From: Micromussa lordhowensis
Taxonomy: Eukaryota > Cnidaria > Anthozoa > Scleractinia > Lobophylliidae
Length of the DNA stretch: 64,000 nucleotides
Reading direction: 5' to 3'
Assembly (NCBI GenBank): GCA_964020085.1
Contig: OZ026596.1
Span: forward strand, 14,746,237 to 14,810,236
Of this stretch, positions 46,001-54,444 are shown piece after piece; within the stretch, counting starts at the first letter, position 1, and every line of letters starts with the position of its first letter. The notes beneath the pieces are model-generated. The model saw only the letters and a program-made list of their open reading frames with translations. It searched no databases and was not told the origin of the DNA. Position numbers and translations under genes: made by a program.

Positions 46001-47795
46001 CGTTAATGATGTCACTGCATCATGTTAAAATCAAAGAGTTGACTGAGCCTGAATATAATCCATAATTATGGTCAATGAAATCGTCACTATATGTAACCTT
46101 CCTCTAATCACTGAATGGAAGTGGGGATCGATCGAGACTAGGCATCAGTCCTTTTCTGTTGCTTGAAGATTGAACATGTGACTTGTTTCGACAATGACAC
46201 AGTTAAAAGGTCAGTTACATCAGATTGGACATTCCCTGATTGTTTTACTGGGTTTGTTAATTTAAACACTTGCAAGCGAAGTCTTTTGATCAAATGTGAG
46301 AGCCAAAAGTAGTACTGAGTTGTATTAAGATGGAAAAAATTACTCACTCTAAATTTGCAATTTGGATAGCGTTTTGCACTTTTCAATTTCCAGATTGCTC
46401 TGCCGAGGCATTCCCCCACAAAGCTCATGCTGATGCGTTGCGTTGACTTAAGTATCCACTCACCCTCCCCCCCCCCCCAAGAAAAAATGAATATGAATGT
46501 AAATGTTGGGTTCTAATATCCGCAAAAGACGACTAGCCCGTGATCACTCTCAATTGTTCTCTAATCACTCTGCAGTGAAACGAGAACAAATCATTTTCAT
46601 ACTAAATATCATCAGACGCAGACAAGGATCAGGAAAAAGGCATCTCGTTATTGATAGCTAGCCTAGGAGTACATGCATGGGCAATGTCAAAGTATAACCA
46701 TTTACAGGATAACCAATATAACTACAAAATGACTGCACATAAAAATTACATCAAAACGTCTTGAATAAGTACATTGAATTCCAATTATCTCTACATTTCT
46801 ATAATTAAACTGATTCAGTTGTGCATTTAAATTAACGGCAAAAGTAAAAGAAAATTGACAGAAATATAACGAGAGATGCCGTCGAGTGACCTTGAACTGC
46901 AAAAGAATGCCTATATATACCGAAACACGAATAGTCACGCGCTCTGTAAAATGCGACAAGCAATGTGAACTGCGAATACCGAACACCCGAAATAGCACTA
47001 CAAGAAGCGTGCATTCCATAACGTGAGAAAATACATCAGTCAACACACGCGTGCAATGTCTGAAATTCGAGCTCTCATTCGATTAGCAGGCTTTTTCTCA
47101 GGACCTGAACTACACATCAATACACAAAGAGTTTGTTTTGATAAGTGCATTCGTAATAGTTTTATTGTTTACTAGCTAATCCATGTAAATGTACTTAAAA
47201 ATGTGTTCTTTCCCGAGGTAAAATCTTTTACTCGTGAAAAAGCCACTTACCTTGTGAACCCTCTTATTTTCCCTGGCATAATGCCATCGTTTAAGCACGG
47301 TTATTGATAAATTTAACTATTAGTAACTTCTTTGTTGAATTAAAAATGTTGTTATGGTTGTCTTCATAGGAACGCAAAAGGCTTGAGCAAATAGACAAGG
47401 AGAGACTTGCAGCTGAGGAAGCCATGAAAGAAGCTCAGGGTAAACTCGAAGCAGCTGAAGAAGCTTCCAAGAAGGCAGCGGAGGAGGCGAAGAAGAAAGC
47501 AAGAGAACTAAAGACTGCTGTTGGTTTAGCTCGCACTGTTAGTCCTCAAATACCATCATGGGTGACGCACAGAGGAATGGGAGCATTTTGTGTTAGTGAC
47601 TTCGCCAAGGTGGATACTAATACATCAAATGAGATTCAACCTGAGGAGGACAAGGCTGCAGATGATCAAAAGGTGCATCATGAAGGAGGAATACAATCAG
47701 AAGTTTTACCCACTGACCTTAAAGGGATAGATGAAGAGACGAAAACTGGCACGTTGCAAGGCACTGGAGATGGTGGAACTGCAAGCTCCATTTAG
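30730..47795 (+). CDS. SWAP70: SWAP70/DEF6 family PH-domain protein (complete, six coding exons)
   Basis: Exons 30730-31006, 31847-32171, 39710-40044, 43551-43678, 44147-44473 and 47370-47795 join in phase to 605 codons, close to vertebrate SWAP70 and DEF6 lengths. Residues 1-90 hold a degenerate EF-hand (LDETNSGKVAKSKL, lacking Glu at loop position 12). The PH domain is at about 219-312, with the phosphoinositide-type pattern KKGHKMKSLKERWFVL. A coiled coil spans about 315-515, and a conserved C-terminal segment (PSWVTHRGMGAF) precedes an acidic tail. Family members bind PIP3 and F-actin and act as atypical Rac regulators at membranes. Invertebrates usually carry one gene for the vertebrate SWAP70/DEF6 pair. 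Intron 2 (7.5 kb) holds nested transposons. Confidence 0.95.
31611..31711. repeat. Fold-back element in SWAP70 intron 1
   Basis: Arms GTAGGATATGAAGAATTCTG and CAGCATCCTTCATATCCTAC pair across about 100 bp. Intron 1 (31007-31846) shows nothing else. Confidence 0.8.
31847..32171 (+). CDS. SWAP70: SWAP70 coding exon 2
   Basis: The acceptor is CTTATTAACAG before CCCAAGCAG, and the donor is GAGAAATG before GTGAGG. It is 325 bp, phase 1 in and phase 2 out. It encodes VHQLCWTVVQQKFF and LLTFWQYLECLEKY, which match the family region between the EF-hand and the PH domain (CWT and the hydrophobic WxxxE-type helix). Confidence 0.92.
32655..33580. repeat. Long imperfect inverted repeat
   Basis: The left arm (TGCTAAAACCAAGAAGATGG ... 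GACAAATTTGTAATGCAATC ... TTTGGGGGTATGATTTCCAT) is mirrored by the right arm (GAAAATCATATCCCCAAAGA ... TGTGACAAATTTGTCACATG ... ATCATCTGTGTTTTAGCA). Tandem GGACAATGGACAATGGAC-like words occur in both arms. Confidence 0.75.
33723..34031 (-). mobile_element. LINE 3' part (ORF2 end, 3' UTR, TGAT-repeat tail), left of the Gypsy insertion
   Basis: The minus strand reads TRDKQLWEKITHTDTHCL and LRQRGHDYTLPRIRTERF to a stop at 33833-33835. Then follow a short 3' UTR and a (TCAA)n tail, seen as (TGAT)n on the plus strand at 33723-33743. It continues directly from the piece at 38950-39240. The tail type fits CR1/L2-like LINEs. Confidence 0.8.
34027..34031. repeat. 5-bp target-site duplication, left copy (CATTG)
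   Basis: CATTG immediately before the LTR start TGAAATAG. The same five bases follow the other LTR at 38950-38954. Confidence 0.92.
34032..34167 (-). repeat. 3' LTR of Gypsy copy B (136 bp)
   Basis: In element orientation TGTCACAG ... ATTTCA, with TG/CA ends. An AATAAA (GAAATAAATCG) lies near its end. It differs from the partner LTR at two sites, CCGCGGCC versus CCGCAGCC and AAGCGCC versus AAGCACC. Confidence 0.95.
34168..34181 (-). other. Polypurine tract of copy B
   Basis: CAAAAAGAGGGGGA in element orientation, directly abutting the 3' LTR. Confidence 0.9.
34339..35970 (-). pseudogene. pol: Gypsy copy B integrase region
   Basis: The frame opens after a TGA at 35971-35973, where the motif VKYR-stop-GETIPVADAL shows a lost Arg codon. 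It contains the zinc motif (HTGHQGETK ... CEICNRHQ) and the D-D-E residues (GSDIF, ADFGSQY, AERCVG). A Gypsy-type C-terminal region follows (QRTREHLRPR). It ends RSVPFK at the stop codon near 34339. Confidence 0.93.
36000..37538 (-). pseudogene. pol: Gypsy copy B protease end, RT and RNase H
   Basis: Begins in the distal protease (LKGYGGHCIANLG), then RT with IADDIIVFG, then RNase H (CDASQKGVGAW, ETDHLPLEQ). The frame ends at RLQRLLLR, where one base is missing before the continuation MKFDIEVKYR. RT and RNase H motifs themselves look intact. Confidence 0.94.
37348..38694 (-). pseudogene. gag: Gypsy copy B gag and start of protease
   Basis: About 300 residues of capsid-like helices are followed by two zinc knuckles. 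The first is irregular (CFRCGNKHDSDATC) and the second is canonical CX2CX4HX4C (CAYCKKTGHFQKVC). The protease active site VDTGADS lies at about 37542-37558. Directly after it the frame changes, and roughly the residues expected between the active site and LKGYGG are absent. This points to a small deletion plus frameshift. The Gag start region is tandemly duplicated. Confidence 0.92.
38597..38790. repeat. Tandem duplication over the Gag start of copy B
   Basis: Two units of about 95 bp share CGAAGGAATCG, AAATTTATCCATGAGTG or AAATTCATCCACGAGTG, TTTGAATGTGAAG, and TTGAACTGTCAC. On the minus strand both encode VTVQD ... IPS peptides. The inner copy carries the likely start codon. Confidence 0.85.
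38796..38813 (-). other. Primer binding site complementary to tRNA-Leu
   Basis: TGGCGTCAGAAGTGGGAT directly follows the 5' LTR. It complements an animal tRNA-Leu 3' end (ATCCCACTTCTGAC then CCA) with one mismatch next to the CCA. Confidence 0.8.
38814..38949 (-). repeat. 5' LTR of Gypsy copy B (136 bp)
   Basis: Partner of 34032-34167, bounded by the primer site on one side and the CATTG duplication (38950-38954) on the other. Confidence 0.95.
38950..39240 (-). mobile_element. LINE ORF2 C-terminal part, right of the Gypsy insertion
   Basis: The minus strand reads GVTFHENPCNWDSHFQNMMD, LHILRTCKYYGYTLEEL and SVFTYAIEVWACAYGSKYL, the post-RT region typical of CR1/L2-like LINEs. Removing the Gypsy element and one CATTG copy joins it to 33723-34031 without a break in frame. 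It is 5' truncated near 39240. Confidence 0.82.
39710..40044 (+). CDS. SWAP70: SWAP70 coding exon 3 (PH domain)
   Basis: The acceptor is TTTTTCTGCAG before TGTGGTTGATG, and the donor is GCATCGATAG before GTAAAT. The split Cys codon (TG/T) fits exon 2. It encodes VVKQGYLVKKGHKMK, ERWFVLKP and EMEAKDQKSRQEWIACIQAS, a full PH domain with the C-terminal Trp of the alpha helix (EWI). Confidence 0.96.
40165..40260 (+). repeat. Possible tRNA-derived SINE head
   Basis: TTAGCTCAGTGGTGAGC resembles a tRNA A box, and AGTTCAATCT about 65 bp later resembles a B box. No cloverleaf closes convincingly, so it is at most a tRNA-derived repeat. Confidence 0.25.
40261..41629. other. SWAP70 intron 3, no recognised feature
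   Basis: AT-rich sequence with a short (TG)n run at 40893. The ORFs here lack family motifs. Confidence 0.4.
41630..42110 (-). pseudogene. Decayed Gypsy-type gag/protease fragment
   Basis: The minus strand reads CTACGNGAYTASSC, a zinc knuckle whose His is replaced by Tyr. Farther on it reads IPITLHLDTQADVTVITDEN, a retropepsin active site with DTQAD in place of DTGAD, then RPLQPIDAVIRGFFG. Stops and frame changes separate them. It is unrelated in detail to copies A and B and must be an older insertion. Confidence 0.6.
42111..43550. other. Rest of SWAP70 intron 3
   Basis: Contains a TIR-like word (CAAAGCCCGATTAAGCTAAC) at about 42147-42166 related to the element at 53630-53935. There are G-rich and C-rich runs (42660, 42943). 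Nothing coding is recognised. Confidence 0.4.
43551..43678 (+). CDS. SWAP70: SWAP70 coding exon 4 (start of coiled coil)
   Basis: The acceptor is GACGCTTCAG before ATGGCCC, and the donor is AAAAAGAG before GTGCAT. It is 128 bp, phase 1 in and phase 0 out. It encodes GPTPQRKERLQRQIDRNERR and continues RKKKEQDDLLLAQKE, the basic start of the family coiled coil directly after the PH domain. Confidence 0.93.
44147..44473 (+). CDS. SWAP70: SWAP70 coding exon 5 (coiled coil)
   Basis: The acceptor is TTTTACTTATTAG before GAACTTGC, and the donor is CTCGAGGAA before GTAAGTA. It is exactly 109 codons. It encodes an uninterrupted Glu/Arg/Leu-rich helix (EELQQLFEAERRAKEEEEKA). Such a region mediates dimerisation and F-actin binding in the family (known for vertebrate members, inferred here). 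Confidence 0.95.
44950..45080. repeat. Imperfect fold-back in intron 5
   Basis: CGTAATCGGGGTGCGATCAC, then GGGTGTCCAATTACAGGTATC, mirrored by GATACCTGTAAGTTGGATACCC, with TTGATTCGCACGTCGATTACG. Confidence 0.7.
45222..45330. repeat. Fold-back with arms GAGTGGAATACAATTCAGTC
   Basis: The right arm GCCTGAATTGTACTGCACTC mirrors the left. The inner hairpin is TAATTTTAAATCGG/CCGATTTTAAAATTA. Confidence 0.82.
45518..45674. repeat. Fold-back with arms CCCTTTTCACGGTT
   Basis: Outer arms CCCTTTTCACGGTT and AACCGTGAAAAGGG. Middle arms TTCTCATTTGCATTACAAT and ATTGTGATGCAAATGAGAA. The inner arm GAGGCAATTTCGG is matched by CCGAAATTGCCTC. Confidence 0.87.
45675..47369. other. Rest of SWAP70 intron 5
   Basis: No transposon or coding signal recognised. 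A C-rich run lies at 46467-46478. Confidence 0.4.
47370..47795 (+). CDS. SWAP70: SWAP70 last coding exon (coiled-coil end, conserved tail)
   Basis: The acceptor is GTTGTCTTCATAG before GAACGCAAAAG; the stop is TAG at 47793-47795. The coiled coil continues to about KKKARELKTAV. Then follow ARTVSPQIPSW and RGMGAF, corresponding to the conserved family segment after the coiled coil. The final 70 residues are acidic and low complexity (EEDKAADDQ, GIDEETKTG). Confidence 0.93.
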   Translation, partial: ERKRLEQIDKERLAAEEAMKEAQGKLEAAEEASKKAAEEAKKKARELKTAVGLARTVSPQIPSWVTHRGMGAFCVSDFAKVDTNTSNEIQPEEDKAADDQKVHHEGGIQSEVLPTDLKGIDEETKTGTLQGTGDGGTASSI

Positions 47796-48733
47796 AGGTG
47801 GTCAATTAAGACCGGGTGAACTACATAAGAAAAAACTACATAACAGCAACAAGTAAGGGATGAAGTATCGTTATGGTTCACGCCTGATGGAGCAGTGTCA
47901 ACTTAATGATGGTGAGCAAATAACATTGTATTGCACCACCGTGGGTCTGGACAGAGATACGAAGAAGCCTCCATTTAAAAGATGTTTGAGTAAAGTAATC
48001 CAGGAATTTTGGAATCAGTTCGGAGTGGGCTGCCTGGATCCCAAACTGTATTTAACAGTTAGATTACGAGTTTGAGTTTTCTTTGAGCGTATAGTCAACA
48101 AGGTGCTACTGAATTGACTCTTAGAATTGAATCTCGCTTAGAAAACGAGGGCGATCACTGAGTGTGTTTGTTTTAGTAGACACTATGGTATTGCGCGCCA
48201 AAAGTTATAATTTTCCCTTTCAACAGCAACATGTGTGCAATTGTGTTCTATTTAAGCAATACAAGCAACAGAAATCCTAGACAATGTTTCTATCTAGCTA
48301 TCAAAACATGACTGGAAGTTTGGGAAGACGAGATATGTTTTTGGAGCATGATGTTTCCAGTTGTTTTAGTTCTCCCAAACGTTCAGGAGTATTTTTACAA
48401 ATTGATTGATACGCGGAGGAAATTTAGTGGTGAACTATAACTGCCCTTATTATATCTCTCAGATAGTATGCGTGCTGTGATTGGTCAATTTAGCGGGCCG
48501 TATTCTCCTTATTGCCAAACTGTTTCGTGATTTATCGCCAAGTGTTCTTAACTTTTATAGCAAGTAAAAGTTTAAAGCTTCCTTTTACTCTAAATGGTGT
48601 ATTAAAGCGTGCTAACGTGCTAAATTGACTCGTTTTGCTTTCGAGGTGCGTCAGGATTTTGAAGCCTTTCCGCGTGAAAAGAAATCGTTCCCGAACCCGT
48701 TAGGCACACCGTAGAGATATAATAAATATGTTT
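47796..48733. other. Downstream of SWAP70
   Basis: Probable 3' UTR then intergenic. A decayed GTTTCTATCTAG/AGTTTGGGA fold-back lies at about 48290-48425. No clear AATAAA lies close to the stop; the first is at about 48721, inside repeats. An ORF at 47860-48075 has no family signature. Confidence 0.4.
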
Positions 48734-48857
48734 CTAACCTCGTTTTCTCGGTCCGTACTGTAAGTTACGGATATTCGTTTTCCCCCGTCGATTTATAAAT
48801 GGAAGGGGGAAAAACTCGGTCCGTAACTTACAGTACGGAACGAAAAAACGAGGTTAG
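48734..48857. repeat. Fold-back with arms CTAACCTCGTTTTCTCGGTC
   Basis: The right arm (CCGTAACTTACAGTACGGAA, then CGAGGTTAG) mirrors the left (CCGTACTGTAAGTTACGG). The centre is a GGGGGAAAA/TTTTCCCCC hairpin. Confidence 0.85.
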
Positions 48858-49095
48858 TAGGAGGTATATAGTGCCCGGCCGAGGAAGATACCCGGATTGA
48901 TAGTATTTGTCCGTGAAAATTTTTCTGAAACCAGCGGGCTTATAGAAAACAAAAAGTCAAAGACTCGATTTGTCTGTTTTCTTTTTCAAATTTTACATTT
49001 GGCTTTCACGCCTTTCATCTAAAAAGTTGAAAATAATTCAACATTATTTTTGAACCGGCGCGCGGAAGAAATTTTAGTGGTAAACAATTAAGAAA

Positions 49096-49202
49096 ATAGA
49101 GTGTTAATGTCTCGGAACATTGGAGATTTGGTTTTAAGAACATCACATTTCCGCGCGGAAATTATCAGCCGACAGTTCCTCGACAGAAACACTCTGTTGT
49201 TT
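49096..49202. repeat. Fold-back related to 5310-5409
   Basis: AATAGAGTGTTAATGTCTCG on the left and CTCGACAGAAACACTCTGTT on the right are the same termini as in the coiled-coil gene's last intron. The interior differs. Confidence 0.7.
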
Positions 49203-49758
49203 AAATAGAAATCGAGAGCGAATAAACTAATTGTTTTAGTAGAATTCTAACTAAATTTCTTTCAAATAACGATATGCAATCATTTCTCAACGTAGTGTAA
49301 ACTTCATGCTTTAGCAAAATAGCGCGGATTGAATTGTTATTTCAATTCATCGGTTCATTGACACATTTTGAGGTGTTTAAAGCCGCATAACGTTCAGTTT
49401 AGTATACTAGTAAAATTCTACTTAATATCGATAGTGTACAAGCGTAATATTTGACAATTGGATTATGAGCTCAAGATATCTTTGAGCTGCGGCGGCACCC
49501 AATGGAGGTGTCCTCCAAAATAGGTGTTCCGCAGGGTGTTCGCTTGCTGGGAATTAGTATGTTTAATTAATCGTTAGAATTCGTAAATCGAATAACTTAA
49601 AATGGGGTTTATATTTGTTTATAGATTACAGTCATTTAGACATAATTATACGCATATTTTTCTACAAACAATAGACAGTACTAATACTTTTTAGCAACAA
49701 AAACATTTTTTTTTCTAAAGAAAATAAGAAACTGTTTAAGAACCCAAATAGCGTAATA

Positions 49759-50122
49759 GGGACCTTAAGCAACGACGACGGCGACGCCAAGGACGACGCC
49801 TAGAAAAATGAATTTATATTTTACCGTCGAATTTCGCACATGCCTAGATCTGTTCAGTACGTCTATCGGTCTCAGAACTTGCTCAAGATTAATATGCAAT
49901 GTCAGCGTAGAATTCCAAAAGAAAGTACGAAAAATAAGCCGCCGTCGCTCACGTTCTCCAAAATACCCAGAACTTGGTCATTTCACGTTGTCGTTTTACA
50001 GAGGACGGCTAAGAAATGTACCAAGAATTATAACGCACGTGCACAGCTATTGTTCTGCTCATTAAACTTTTTGTTTAGTGGCGTTCTCGTTGCCGTTGCT
50101 GTCGTGGTTTGCTTAAGCTCCC
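49759..50122. mobile_element. MITE with GGGACCTTAAGCAACGACGA termini
   Basis: The left end GGGACCTTAAGCAACGACGA is mirrored, with mismatches, by GTGGTTTGCTTAAGCTCCC. TAATA flanks both sides (49754-49758, 50123-50127). Two overlapping ORFs across it are not considered genes. Confidence 0.75.
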
Positions 50123-50127
50123 TAATA

Positions 50128-51533
50128 TTCCGATAAATACCAATTATTTAAGAACCCTTTGAAGCTAACTTAGAAAAATGCATGATCTTACATCCGGGCT
50201 TTTATTGCATCCGCTAAGTTGCAGGATGAGAAGCTGCGTACTTGAACAGCAGAGAAACAAAGACAATTCTATATATTTGTTTGCTGTGACATTCCTTTAC
50301 CATCCTGCTTGGCGGACTTTGGACCATGGTCGTTAATTTTCTGGGAACGGCCTTTTCCTCCTTTCACGCATTGGCAGGATGCCACTGTAGTTCTCTCGAG
50401 AACTGGAAATCGAAATGCTTGGGAACTTTCCGGCACTCCAAAACAAAACACTACTTGAACACTTACGACAGTTTGGGAAAACAATCCACAGGTTTTTACT
50501 GGTAGCCCATATCGCTTCTGAAAAAAGGCTGTTTGTACTGCGGATGAGCTGTGTGATGTCATGTCAGAAAAAGCGAGTCCCTATGACAAACCAGCGTCAT
50601 ACAGTCTTTACATTGGGAGATAAAATTTTCAAACATCTTTTGTGAGACGAGCCGTGACAGCCACTAGTTTTTCAAAAAAGTGTTTGTACATGAACACCAT
50701 CATGATCAAGAGAATGTGTTAATTGTATTGCAAACGTTTCAGGTGTCTTGTATGTTAATCTTACAAAGAACATTCAGATCATACTGAAACAAGTGTACAA
50801 TAAGAAGTGACAGGTCATGTTTAATTGCTGTATTAAAGCATATTTTATACTTTTGTCTGCGACAGATGTACCTTATTGAATAGGGTAGAAATATTTTTAG
50901 AAAATCTTCAGACAGAGGAAGCTTTCCGTATTCTCTTCTTAAAAACTGTATTTACAGAATATAGTTATAATTGAATTTCGGGAGGGCGGCTGTAACACAG
51001 CCTAACTTTTAACTTCATTTGCCATTACGATTGGTGACAACTTTGTTTAAGGTCGCTGGTAACTGTATCCAACAGTTCAGTATAAGAATCAGAATTGTGA
51101 TAGTTGATTATGATACCAGTTGCTATTTCTTAAGTTTTCACCATTTTGATGACTTCCTTTCTGCTTTGTTTTAAACACAGTTAAAATGTGTCGTGAGAAA
51201 ATAACTCAATTCCTGATTTGTTAGAAGGCTAATGGCAGCAGTACTGAGTAGAGCACATCAGTCAGCAGAGTACATTTCATTAAATTAAGCCAATTTCAGA
51301 GCAAATTAAAAAACAAAACAAATAGTAAATGGTCATTCTTTTGCAGTATAAACTTTGAGTTGGCACTACTTTGAGCACTTTCAATATGACCTTCAATAGT
51401 ATCTCTCAAACTCATTAACAATTTATCAAGTTAAAACAGAGAAAATCACAACAGTGAAGGAGGTTTGGATACCCGGTAGATTGGAACGATTTTACTTCTC
51501 CGCTTACTCTATAGTTTTTGTTTCGATTGAGAA
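50128..51533. other. Intergenic, nothing recognised
   Basis: AT-rich with unconvincing ORFs. Confidence 0.4.
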
Positions 51534-51687
51534 GATATATCAAATACGCGAGACAGTGTTTCATCGGCTATCCAAACACCTCGAATTTCGTCAAACATAC
51601 TCGGTTGTGCGTCGTATTTCCAACTCTCTTCTCGTTGTTTGGTTATCCCGATAAAACGCTGTCTCTCGTGTTTGATATATCACATCC
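51534..51687. repeat. Fold-back with arms GATATATCAAATACGCGAGA
   Basis: The left arm GATATATCAAATACGCGAGA, continuing CAGTGTTTCATCGG, is mirrored by CGATAAAACGCTGTCTC and TCGTGTTTGATATATC. Confidence 0.82.
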
Positions 51688-51911
51688 AATCAGTAAACAA
51701 CGAAGTTTTACAACCTCTTTAAGTTTTGTAGTCAGTTTATATCTAGCGTGGTTTCTTCTTTTGTTAACGAGTGCCTGGAACAGCTTATCAACATCGTCTT
51801 CATTGCACAATTATCTCAACTACCCGGCAAAGTTTGACGCAAAGCATTTAATCGAAAGGGCCTGTAAATGTAAGCTCACATCACAGGGAGCACACAATCT
51901 TGTCAAGTATT

Positions 51912-52536
51912 ATAAGAGTAAATAAAGGAATGAAAAGAATGGATAGTTTGTCTCCTGTTATCATCTCCTACGCGAACTTACAGGGAAAACTGCTAGCCAC
52001 GTGAACACTATATGTCATGTATAGTTAACTGGAAATCTGGCATTTGAACCCATTGTTCATTTCAGGTTGCCAGTACCCTTTATATAATTGTTAATTAGAA
52101 CTTTATTTAGTTTTGATAGATTTTGATAGATTCTTGTAAGAAGAATGGTAAATAAAAAATGTTGTTGTTGTAAAAAATCTTTGCACAGCGAGAAAAGTCC
52201 TACATACGAGTTTAACACTACAATGCGGCCGTGTTTAAAACGCGAAATGGAGAAATGGAGAAATGGCGCTCCAGTTGGCCTAAACAGCGCTTCGGTTAGT
52301 CTAAATAGCGCTTCGTTTAGCCTAAATAGCGCTTCGGTTAGCCTAAATATCACTGACTTGAAGGTGGTTAGCTCTCAATAATTGTTTGGGTTAACCTTAT
52401 CCCACATTGTTAAAGTCCTATTCCGTCATTTCGCCATTTCGTGTTTTAAACGCGCATATTTTACATGACACGTCAGACGTGGGTAGCAGTTTTCCCTGTG
52501 AAATATCCATTCTTCATATTCCTTTATTTACTCTTA
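51912..52536. mobile_element. MITE with about 70-bp arms and an internal tandem array
   Basis: The outer arm TAAGAGTAAATAAAGGAATG is mirrored by CATATTCCTTTATTTACTCTTA, with further pairing (CAGGGAAAACTGCTAGCCAC with GTGGGTAGCAGTTTTCCCTG). A second nested pair (GTGTTTAAAACGCGAAATGG and CCATTTCGTGTTTTAAACGC) encloses four 21-bp tandem units at about 52286-52352. Confidence 0.8.
52286..52352 (+). repeat. 21-bp tandem repeat, about four units
   Basis: Units read AGCGCTTCGGTTAGCCTAAAT with minor changes. As 21 is a multiple of three, the array creates a repetitive ORF (SVSLNSASF) that should not be taken for protein. Confidence 0.88.
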
Positions 52537-52689
52537 TCCTACGTAGGGGCCCACTCAACAACAATGAAAAGCTGACACATCATCACTCCAATTCATTCGA
52601 AATTCAGGTAATAAAAACTGATTTTCAGTCAAATATTTAGCTTAGAACTCCAATAAAGTTTGTTACTTTACATTTGAACTCGATCGAAT

Positions 52690-52823
52690 ACTCCGTAAAA
52701 ACTAAAATCTTAATTTAAGATTTTTCGTCTTACCTCTGCAACAGAGCAAAAGCTGACGTAAGTTGTCAGCTATAATGTTGTTCTGGTGCTGAGGTAAGAC
52801 GAAAAATCTGAAATTTACGGAGT
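52690..52823. repeat. Fold-back with arms ACTCCGTAAA
   Basis: ACTCCGTAAAAACTAAAATC and AAGATTTTTCGTCTTACCTC are mirrored by GAGGTAAGACGAAAAATCTG and AAATTTACGGAGT. Confidence 0.85.
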
Positions 52824-53629
52824 ACGTTCTGAGCAACACAAACTATAGTCTTGACGATAACAGTCGCGTAGGTAAACTCTTGATTCATTTGACTTGAAGA
52901 AGGCGTATAACTTTCAGCAACATCACTACTTCGGGTCTTCCCCCACTTGACCTTCTCCCATAAACCTTTGTTCATTTTTTATATTTTCCAGAGCGTAGAC
53001 AAATTTGAAAGAAAATTTATGTCTGATAAACTTCATTCAACTCGGATTTTCCCGCCTTTTCATGCGATTGCTTCGTTTAGACCAAACTGAAATGTCCATA
53101 TCATGCAGCCGATGACCCAGCTGATTAAATAACTTTTAAATAAGACAATCATTCCATTCGCCCACGTTGGATATGGCGAGGTGAGTTCTGTATAAAGATT
53201 TTAATGAAATTGTCCCATAATAATGTTATTTCCACATATATATCGAGAATTTGACGAAACTTTTGTCGTTCTGTATATTGAAACATCAAATAATAGCGGA
53301 GCTAAGGCTGCCCGAAGGGCCGCCAAGAGGAGCCTCGTACTCATATTGGAAAGAAAAGGGAACACCCATGGTTATAATGGCTAGCGGTATTGTCCGTGGG
53401 CGCCTACGCACAATAGCGACTACGACAAGCGAGTCGCGCAACTGGCGACCAGCTAATAGGTTGACAGAAGCATACAGACTTGGATTTATAGCGTACTTCT
53501 TTGATATTGGACATCCATGTTATGGTCAATTAACACCTGTCAGAACAAGATATCCACTGACCAGTATCACGTGAGCATAATGCGGACTCGAGTTTGACCA
53601 AGTGCTGACCCGCGGGCTCATGTCAGGTT

Positions 53630-53935
53630 AACTTGCTCAGGTTGATCAGGGCTGGGTTGTTCGGAAGCCGGAACCCAGGATTAAAAGTTAACCGAAGCAT
53701 GAATTTTTCGTGTATTCAGATGTTCTTCACTGCTTTTGTTTTGCGTAGTTTGAGTTTATTTAAACTTGAAAAAGAAGGACAACCTCACCGCCAAAGTTGC
53801 GAAGTGAGAAAACCTCACCGCAAAGTTACACAACTCAAATCAAAATTCTCGCTTTTCCTGGGTTAGCTTTAATATTCGGGGTTTGAACAACCCAGCTCAG
53901 ATGCTCCGCTTTTAGGCTTGGGTTAATCTATATTT
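53630..53935. repeat. Repeat with GCTGGGTTGTTC termini
   Basis: The left GGGCTGGGTTGTTCGGAAG is mirrored by TTTGAACAACCCAGCTC. Terminal words recur in part at 42147-42166. The interior carries no coding motif. Confidence 0.6.
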
Positions 53936-53954
53936 TAGGTGTTTATCTGATCAT

Positions 53955-54047
53955 CGATGGCGGATGATGTCTAGTGATGGTTCGGAGTGAATGATGTCTA
54001 GTGACAGTGGATGATGCCTAGTGATGGTGAACGATGTCTAGTGGCGG
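53955..54047 (+). repeat. Minisatellite, about 20-24-bp units
   Basis: Four to five imperfect units of the type GATGATGTCTAGTGATGGT, with variants AACGATGTCTAGTGGCGGT and GATGCCTAGTGATGGT. Confidence 0.85.
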
Positions 54048-54444
54048 TGAATGAACTTCCCCTCCCTCTCCCCGGTTACTCCTTTTTTAGCCTCACCCCT
54101 ACTCCCTAGGACCCCTTTTCGTCTCCTGCGAGTTTTAATCCAAGATGGCACTCACCTTATCAAAATGCGTGCGCTCGCTCACCAAAATACGTCTTCATTG
54201 CAGGTTAAAGGCGGGACATGGGATTGCACGGGGTCGGTGAGGCGGGAAGTTAGTTATTTTCATGATGGGTAGCCTCTACAAGGCGTTAAGGTAGTTGGTT
54301 CGCAGCGCGAAAACAGTGAGCGAAAACATAGGGAAGAAGCGCGGCGAGAGAAAACAATAGAACGCCTGTGACCAAACTGATCAAAAAGTCGTTCCGGTAT
54401 ACCAGGATCTGGTATACCCTATGATTGGTCAATTTTGACAGTAA

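Noticed and set aside
47860..48075. ORF downstream of SWAP70, considered as an alternative last exon
   Set aside because: SWAP70 already ends normally at 47795. No paired acceptor or family similarity was seen.
49808..50136. Two overlapping plus-strand ORFs
   Set aside because: Both lie within the GGGACCTTAAGC MITE and show no family signature.
52145..52381. ORF with SLNSAS repeats
   Set aside because: It is the translation of the 21-bp tandem array inside a MITE.
53251..53574. 107-codon plus-strand ORF
   Set aside because: No recognisable motif, signal peptide or splice-site pairing; composition fits chance.
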